From Bacillota bacterium (GTDB lineage Bacteria; Bacillota; Clostridia; Lachnospirales; Lachnospiraceae): DNA of 64,000 bases. This document shows, one piece after another, positions 62,554-64,000 of this stretch. A program made the position numbers and the translations under genes. The notes beneath the pieces were generated by a model. The model was not told the origin of the DNA. It saw only the letters and a program-made list of their open reading frames with translations, and did no database searches. The DNA is taken from assembly GCA_023395555.1 (NCBI GenBank), contig JAEWYQ010000070.1:62001-126000 (forward strand), in the 5' to 3' direction. How positions within the stretch are numbered: the first letter of the stretch is position 1; each line of letters begins with the position of its first letter.

Positions 62554-64000
62554 GTGATCACCTCATTAAAGTAATCCCTGGCAGAGAATTTATGTATCTC
62601 TCCGTTCTTCACCTCAAGGACATAATCGTAATTCTCTGTTATCCCCTCATAATAACGGTGACTGATGGCAATAACCGTATTATCCAGCTCCAGGAATACC
62701 TTCTCTATCTCCCTGCCCAGCTCTTCATTCAAGCTGGAGGTTCCCTCATCCACAAATAGAATTTCCGCATTCTTGGCAATGGCCCTGGCGATGGAGATTC
62801 TTTGCCTCTGACCGCCGGAGAGATTCTTGCCGTTCTCCGTCAAACGCTCCTCCATACCGCCCTTCCGTTCATCAATGATAGAATCCAACCCGCAGACCTT
62901 CACCGCATGGTTGATCTGCTCTGCGGGAATGTCCTGGTAGAGGGCAATATTGTTCTTGATGGTATCCTCAAAGAGGAACACATCCTGATAGATGAAAGCA
63001 ACCTTCTGGTTAAAGGACTTCTCACTGATTTCATGGTAATCCGTACCGTCTGCCGTGATGGTTCCTTCATAATCATCATAGACCATGGCAAGGAGATTTA
63101 ATAATGTGGTCTTCCCTGCTCCGCTGACTCCCTTGATCAGATATTTCTTCCCCTTCTCAATCACAAAGGAAGCATCCTGGAAAACCGGTTTCTTATCATA
63201 AAAAAAATTCACATGTTCCGCCTTGATCTCACGGTCAAAGCAGAACGGCACCGCTCCCGTACCGATCCTCCCTTGCGTCTCCTCCGGCTTAGCAATCTTA
63301 TTATAGATACTAACGGAGGCCTTGATCTGGTTCGTAAGGGTAAATGCATCTACCCCGAAAAATCCGATCTGGCTGCAAAGCTGAAATAAGACACCTGCCA
63401 GCCCAAGTCCTATGGCTCCCTGTATCCGGTACCCAAGGTAAACCATTACAAAAACAGAGGATACAAAGCAGAAGGTGTAGATCGTATTACGCTGAAGCTC
63501 ACTGAATACATTAGCCGCATATTTTTTTCTCTCCATACGGTTGATGGTGCGCATACTCTTTTTCAGGAACTTGTCCTCAATATGATTTAATTTTAATATC
63601 TCAAGTCCGTTAAAGGTATTGGACATATCCGTGGTGAATTCCTCACTCACCGCCGATACCTCCAGCTCCAGCGCCTCGGTTTTCTTCGTGAATATCCTTG
63701 CAAGCAGATACAGCAGTCCGATGAATAAAAGCATGGCAGCGGCCAGCCTGATATCCAGAATGATCAGGATAATCAGGGATATGCTTACCATCGCAACATC
63801 AATCAGAAAATTAAGCAGACTCAGAAAGAATCTTCTTTCAAAGTTATTCACATCATTGATCAAATTCGAGATATACACTTCCTTTGACTTCTGGGAATAC
63901 TGCTTAAAGGGCATATGGATGATCTTATCAAAGGCCATCTTCCGCACATCCAGTATGGTATCCCTCATATATGCGATACGCATCATTCTGGAGATTATGA
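62547..64000 (-). CDS. ABC transporter, fused permease-ATPase (first subunit, 5' end outside window)
   Basis: The frame is open to the right edge of the window; only the last 480 or so residues are present, and the first membrane helix is missing. Present helices include LNFLIDVAMVSISLIILIILDI and LAAAMLLFIGLLYLLARIF. The ATPase has Walker A LIKGVSGAGKTTLLNLLAM, signature KNLSGGQRQRISIARAIAK, Walker B ILFVDEGTSSLNEE and H-loop IAISHR. The first in-frame ATG in view (63986) is internal. It pairs with the next gene as a heterodimeric exporter. Confidence 0.92.
   Translation of the reverse strand, partial: IISRMMRIAYMRDTILDVRKMAFDKIIHMPFKQYSQKSKEVYISNLINDVNNFERRFFLSLLNFLIDVAMVSISLIILIILDIRLAAAMLLFIGLLYLLARIFTKKTEALELEVSAVSEEFTTDMSNTFNGLEILKLNHIEDKFLKKSMRTINRMERKKYAANVFSELQRNTIYTFCFVSSVFVMVYLGYRIQGAIGLGLAGVLFQLCSQIGFFGVDAFTLTNQIKASVSIYNKIAKPEETQGRIGTGAVPFCFDREIKAEHVNFFYDKKPVFQDASFVIEKGKKYLIKGVSGAGKTTLLNLLAMVYDDYEGTITADGTDYHEISEKSFNQKVAFIYQDVFLFEDTIKNNIALYQDIPAEQINHAVKVCGLDSIIDERKGGMEERLTENGKNLSGGQRQRISIARAIAKNAEILFVDEGTSSLNEELGREIEKVFLELDNTVIAISHRYYEGITENYDYVLEVKNGEIHKFSARDYFNEVITC

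Noticed and set aside
1-64000. CRISPR arrays, tRNA, rRNA and insertion-sequence transposases
   Set aside because: Looked for by eye on both strands; none was found. Short or divergent tRNA genes could be missed without a covariance search.

Overview
The window reads as chromosomal DNA of an anaerobic, probably flagellated and possibly spore-forming member of the Clostridia, most like the Lachnospiraceae. The reasons are a SpoIID-like and a BofA-like gene, a secretin-less Tad (Flp) pilus locus with DUF5702 and TadE-like proteins, a flagellin next to a giant DUF6240-like protein, a GTP-type PEP carboxykinase, and AraC-linked glycoside hydrolases. No rRNA, tRNA, CRISPR array or insertion-sequence transposase was seen.

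Layout. 1-248: remnant of an OmpA/MotB C-terminal domain at the window edge. 304-4520: GH31 glycosidase with a divergent AraC regulator, then a SpoIID-like protein. 4614-9467: a MoxR - DUF58 - transglutaminase operon (minus strand). 9558-10256: MTA/SAH nucleosidase. 10446-14363: an accessory patch of two gene fragments joined head to tail, a MerR regulator fused to a P-loop-like domain, a 2'-5' RNA ligase-like protein, a RelB-type antitoxin with a frameshifted ParE/RelE toxin, and a YcxB-like protein. 14659-20298: KdpD/KdpE followed by a 51-residue membrane protein and a TrkH/TrkA (KtrB/KtrA) potassium uptake pair; no kdpFABC is present. 20347-28256: a secreted protein of unknown function, a TSCPD protein with murG, a HIT protein, a soluble histidine kinase, a flavodoxin-SCP2 fusion, a rhomboid protease, glycerol kinase and a small membrane protein.

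28460-34123 is a carbohydrate locus: GH88/105-like hydrolase, AraC regulator, an unrecognised toroid-type protein and a CehA/McbA-type PHP metallohydrolase, preceded by an 88-nt imperfect palindrome. 34657-46273 is the Tad pilus locus: a strong promoter and structured leader, then TadZ-like protein, CpaF/TadA ATPase, two TadB/C membrane proteins, Flp pilin, a DUF5702 protein that seems to lack a normal start codon, two TadE-like pseudopilins (one with tandem Cys/His modules), a prepilin peptidase and an FHA protein. Several of these genes overlap by 4 nt, so translation is probably coupled. A Xre-type regulator converges on the end of the locus.

46622-64000: a bofA-like gene divergent from yaaL, a short UvrA-like ATPase translationally coupled to a beta-lactamase-fold hydrolase, a flagellar unit (DUF6240-like protein, flagellin, FliS) behind a sigma-D-like promoter, a DUF885 lipoprotein, GTP-dependent PEPCK, and a heterodimeric ABC exporter that runs off the right edge.

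The observations most worth a second look are the Tad locus (leader, missing start codon, 29-bp inverted repeat, tandem Cys/His pseudopilin), the MerR/P-loop fusion, the KdpDE - small protein - TrkHA arrangement, and the broken genes at 10.9 kb and 13.2 kb. All assignments come from reading the sequence; no database search was run.
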